Source of the DNA: Lacticaseibacillus paracasei subsp. paracasei
Lineage (GTDB): Bacteria > Bacillota > Bacilli > Lactobacillales > Lactobacillaceae
Reading direction: 5' to 3'
DNA: 64,000 nucleotides
NCBI RefSeq assembly: GCF_000829035.1
Contig: NZ_AP012541.1
Coordinates: 496,001-560,000 of the forward strand
This document shows, piece after piece, positions 62,065 through 64,000 of this stretch; the first letter of the stretch is position 1; each line of letters starts with the position of its first letter. Both the position numbers and the translations under genes were made by a program. The notes below the pieces were generated by a model, which did not search any database, was not told the DNA's origin, and saw only the letters and a program-made list of their open reading frames with translations.

Positions 62065-62181
62065 ATGAAGAAGAATCGGATGGTTTCGCACACACTCATC
62101 ACCATGGCGGTAGCGGTTTTGGCCGTGATTTCCGAGATGCCAATTCATGTTTTGATCGCCGGATTCAGCAGATTAGGCTAA
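62065..62181 (+). CDS. 38-residue hydrophobic peptide in the WxL cluster
   Basis: ATG 62065 after AAAGGGG. MKKNRMVSHTLITMAVAVLA then VISEMPIHVLIAGFSRLG: a basic start and one helix, like a truncated signal sequence. A terminator follows at 62227. It may be a real small membrane peptide or the 5' stub of a lost surface gene. Confidence 0.4.
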   Translation: MKKNRMVSHTLITMAVAVLAVISEMPIHVLIAGFSRLG

Positions 62182-62226
62182 TGCCATTAACAGGTGTCAG
62201 CTGACTGTTTAATGAGCTATATAAGG

Positions 62227-62257
62227 AAGTCGCTTCTTTTCGGAGAAGCGGCTTTTT
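62227..62257 (+). terminator. Terminator after the small peptide
   Basis: AAGTCGCTTCT and AGAAGCGGCTT pair around TTTCGG, then a T run. Confidence 0.75.
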
Positions 62258-62702
62258 GATTTGCCCAGAATAAAGTTGCGAGTGTGAAGATCGTCCAAGT
62301 AGCAAAGCAAAGGGAAATTGCTTGCCATGGTCAATCTTTCGTGACTAGATCAAATGTTTCAGTGCAAACTAGAAGTTTTATAAGCCTGAAAAACTGTAAA
62401 AAAGTAGCATACTATCCTAAAACGCCCATGAGGTCAAAAAATCATATTATTAATTCGAATTATTGATTAAAGGCTGATAATACGGGACTTGCAATCGTGA
62501 TTTATAAGTTTAATAAATGGCCATTTTTGAGATGGAGCCACCGTTTGAAAATTTATTATCACTGTGTAAATAACGAGTAATTATTAATTTGGATCATCTG
62601 TTATGTTGGAACGCATAGCATATCTAATGAAACGGAAACGAGAAAAATAACGTTGAATACGTTTACTTAATAGATAATTATGGTTATATGTGGACTGTAT
62701 AG
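62258..62702. other. AT-rich intergenic region before WxL 2
   Basis: About 445 bases. A 60-codon frame at 62284-62466 lacks a ribosome site and family look and is not supported. The region resembles in composition the AT-rich gap before WxL 1. I see no gene. Confidence 0.5.
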
Positions 62703-62731
62703 TTGATATATAAAAAATATTCGTATACTAT
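62703..62731 (+). promoter_or_regulatory. Promoter of the second WxL gene
   Basis: -35 TTGATA (62703-62708), 17-base spacer, -10 TACTAT (62726-62731). The ribosome site AGGAGG lies at 62770-62775. Confidence 0.6.
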
Positions 62732-62783
62732 TAGTATTGTAATAAGGCCTTAAAACATATTTAAAAAACAGGAGGATAAAATA

Positions 62784-63485
62784 ATGAAAAGAGTTAACTA
62801 CATGTCTGCTGGTTTAATAGCAATGACACTTGCAGGGGTCATGCTGCCAATCACAAGTGTCTTTGCCGCAGACGAACCAATCAAGAAAACCTCTGTTGGT
62901 GAAGTTCGAGTTGGGGTTGATCCAGATAATCCTGATCCTAACAATCCGGACAATCCTGATGGGTCTAAGGATATTTTGTCATTGGTCAAGGTGCCAGATC
63001 TGAAGTTCAAGAGTGTCAGTGTTGAGCAACTGGCAACTGGGCAGCAAACATTGCCGCTCACAAGCAACACAGTTACTGACAAACCGGTTAAGAACGAACC
63101 AGCAGGAAATGCCAGCGATGGGAATAATCAAGGTTTGTTAAATATCACTGATTATCGCGGCACCGGTGCCGGTTGGAAGTTGGAAGCTCAGGCGGGCGAA
63201 CTCAAGAATGCGGCTGGACAAAAACTGGCTGGTAGTCTTTTGCTAGCTGGGGTTGCGAAAACCGACGAGACTGATAATAATCCAACTGCTATTAGTCAGG
63301 CTGAGTTGGTCTTGGAAGGCAGCGGGGTGCAGGTATGGAATGCCGCAAGTGGTCAAGGCCAAGGCCGCAACACAGGTGTCTTTACTTCGGCAGATACCGT
63401 GTTGAAACTATCTCAAAACACGGCTGCATACGGTGGCAAGTATCAAACGGCTATCACTTGGACGCTGACCAACGCACCGTCTTAA
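62784..63485 (+). CDS. WxL-domain surface protein 2
   Basis: 233 residues. Signal peptide MKRVNYMSAGLIAMTLAGVM to VFAADE. A DPDNPDPNNPDNPDG segment at about 48-62 is a Pro/Asp spacer not present in WxL 1. The WxL domain has GWKLEAQAGELKN near 132 and terminal TAITWTLTNAPS. It is clearly a paralogue of the protein at 57838, with its own promoter and terminator, followed by an LPQTS protein in the same order as the first set. Confidence 0.9.
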   Translation: MKRVNYMSAGLIAMTLAGVMLPITSVFAADEPIKKTSVGEVRVGVDPDNPDPNNPDNPDGSKDILSLVKVPDLKFKSVSVEQLATGQQTLPLTSNTVTDKPVKNEPAGNASDGNNQGLLNITDYRGTGAGWKLEAQAGELKNAAGQKLAGSLLLAGVAKTDETDNNPTAISQAELVLEGSGVQVWNAASGQGQGRNTGVFTSADTVLKLSQNTAAYGGKYQTAITWTLTNAPS

Positions 63486-63504
63486 TGGATCGCATATCAC
63501 CAGA

Positions 63505-63537
63505 AAGGGGGCAGCGATCGCACGCTGACCCCTTTTT
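63505..63537 (+). terminator. Intra-cluster terminator after WxL 2
   Basis: AGGGGGCAGCG and CGCTGACCCCT pair around ATCGCA, followed by TTTT. It mirrors the terminator after WxL 1. Confidence 0.7.
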
Positions 63538-63636
63538 GAAGAAACGCGCTTTGAATCGACTACGGGTGCTGCGCTGCTACTGGGTTGATCAGATGAAGTT
63601 TTCGGAATGGCAAATGTAGGGAAAAGGGGGAGACCG

Positions 63637-63996
63637 ATGACACGAAGTATATGGCGCTTTTTGATCAGTTTGATCATTGTGTTCGGCGTCCTCGGTGAAG
63701 GGATCATGGCCGCTCACCAAGTGCGAGCGGCGACCTCCATCGGTGAAGTCGTCGTGATTGACGATCGGCCAAAACCCGACAAGGATCATAATGCACCAGG
63801 AACAGAAGTATCAAAACCAAAGGAAGAGCCTTCGGTACCGCCACGCCAACAGGTTGATCGTTTGCCACAGACCAGCGAAGGCGGACAAACCTGGTATCCG
63901 CTGATCGGTTTTGCACTCCTGATGATGAGCAGTTTGCGTCTTCAACTGCGGCTTAAACGAAAAGACAGGGGGGACGATGATGAAAATCGTGACTAA
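63637..63996 (+). CDS. Small LPQTS-type surface protein
   Basis: 119 residues from ATG 63637 (MTRSIWRFLISLIIVFGVLG) after AGGGGGAG; the longer frame to 63607 has no ribosome site. Signal peptide to about residue 32 (HQVRAAT). A charged Pro/Lys linker (RPKPDKDHNAPGTEVSKPKE) precedes LPQTS, a membrane helix (WYPLIGFALLMMSSLRL) and a tail RLKRKDRGDDDENRD. LPQTS is a variant of LPxTG, so sorting may be less efficient or by another sortase. It is the counterpart of the LPQTG protein at 59574. Confidence 0.75.
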   Translation: MTRSIWRFLISLIIVFGVLGEGIMAAHQVRAATSIGEVVVIDDRPKPDKDHNAPGTEVSKPKEEPSVPPRQQVDRLPQTSEGGQTWYPLIGFALLMMSSLRLQLRLKRKDRGDDDENRD

Positions 63997-64000
63997 TTTC
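63977..64000 (+). CDS. Start of the next WxL-cluster gene, truncated by the window
   Basis: ATG 63977 (MMKIVTNF) after GGGGGGAC overlaps the end of the previous gene, as in the first set. By analogy it may be a DUF916 or large WxL protein. Only eight codons are visible. Confidence 0.35.

Noticed and set aside
62284..62466. 60-codon plus-strand frame between the terminator and WxL 2
   Set aside because: No ribosome site, no promoter, AT-rich random composition.

Overview
The window looks like a low-to-mid GC Firmicute of the Lacticaseibacillus casei/paracasei/rhamnosus group. The evidence is WxL-domain surface proteins with DUF916/DUF3324 partners, LPQTG proteins, two T-box leaders, a BrnQ transporter, lactobacillus-type conjugation genes and many lactobacillus insertion sequences (IS). 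No rRNA, CRISPR array or complete tRNA was seen. The species call is inference from protein style.

Layout. 1-2.9 kb is a prophage segment (replication-module protein, frameshifted DUF2303-like protein, small proteins, an array of structured repeats, an ArpU-type late regulator and a tRNA-like fold). It is followed by an intact IS5-family element with a TAA target duplication. At 4.1-4.8 kb is an orphan protein that I read as an HslV/proteasome-type Ntn hydrolase with Ser in place of Thr. An IS3 element (5.0-6.3 kb) cuts into a partial conjugation module (6.3-17.1 kb): VirB4 C-terminus, a large peptidoglycan hydrolase, membrane proteins including one EssB/YukC-like protein, a broken ArdC, an oriT-like region, MobC, a relaxase and a TOPRIM protein. 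The module ends in a strongly structured 196-bp element and a truncated type I toxin.

17.5-23.7 kb is a sugar-PTS operon (EIIA, Cof-type phosphatase, EIICB, RpiR regulator) between two inverted copies of one IS5-type element. An ArdC remnant and a D-2-hydroxyacid dehydrogenase follow. 25.4-27.4 kb is an SOS-type UmuC operon with a LexA-like box, next to a TxpA/RatA-like type I toxin-antitoxin pair. 27.9-34.0 kb is a complete type I restriction-modification operon (hsdRMS) with an unknown gene divergent from it. 35-40 kb is IS30, nitroreductase, an Fst-like toxin, a serine resolvase and an IS5-superfamily element.

40-50 kb mixes chromosomal-type genes (GPH sugar transporter, CHRD-like protein, SLC13/ArsB-type permease) with five elements (IS5, ISLre2 remnant, IS256, IS30, IS3). 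A DUF1722 gene there carries a 14-bp target duplication around IS30. 50.5-53.8 kb is a methionine/cysteine-type block (PLP trans-sulfuration enzyme, amino-acid ABC transporter) behind a T-box whose specifier reads as Met. 55.4-57.3 kb is brnQ behind a T-box read as Ile. 57.8-64 kb is a WxL surface-protein cluster.

Six conserved genes carry a net single-base deletion, most of them in or beside short homopolymers. This may be real decay, but read or assembly error is at least as likely and should be checked before calling them pseudogenes.
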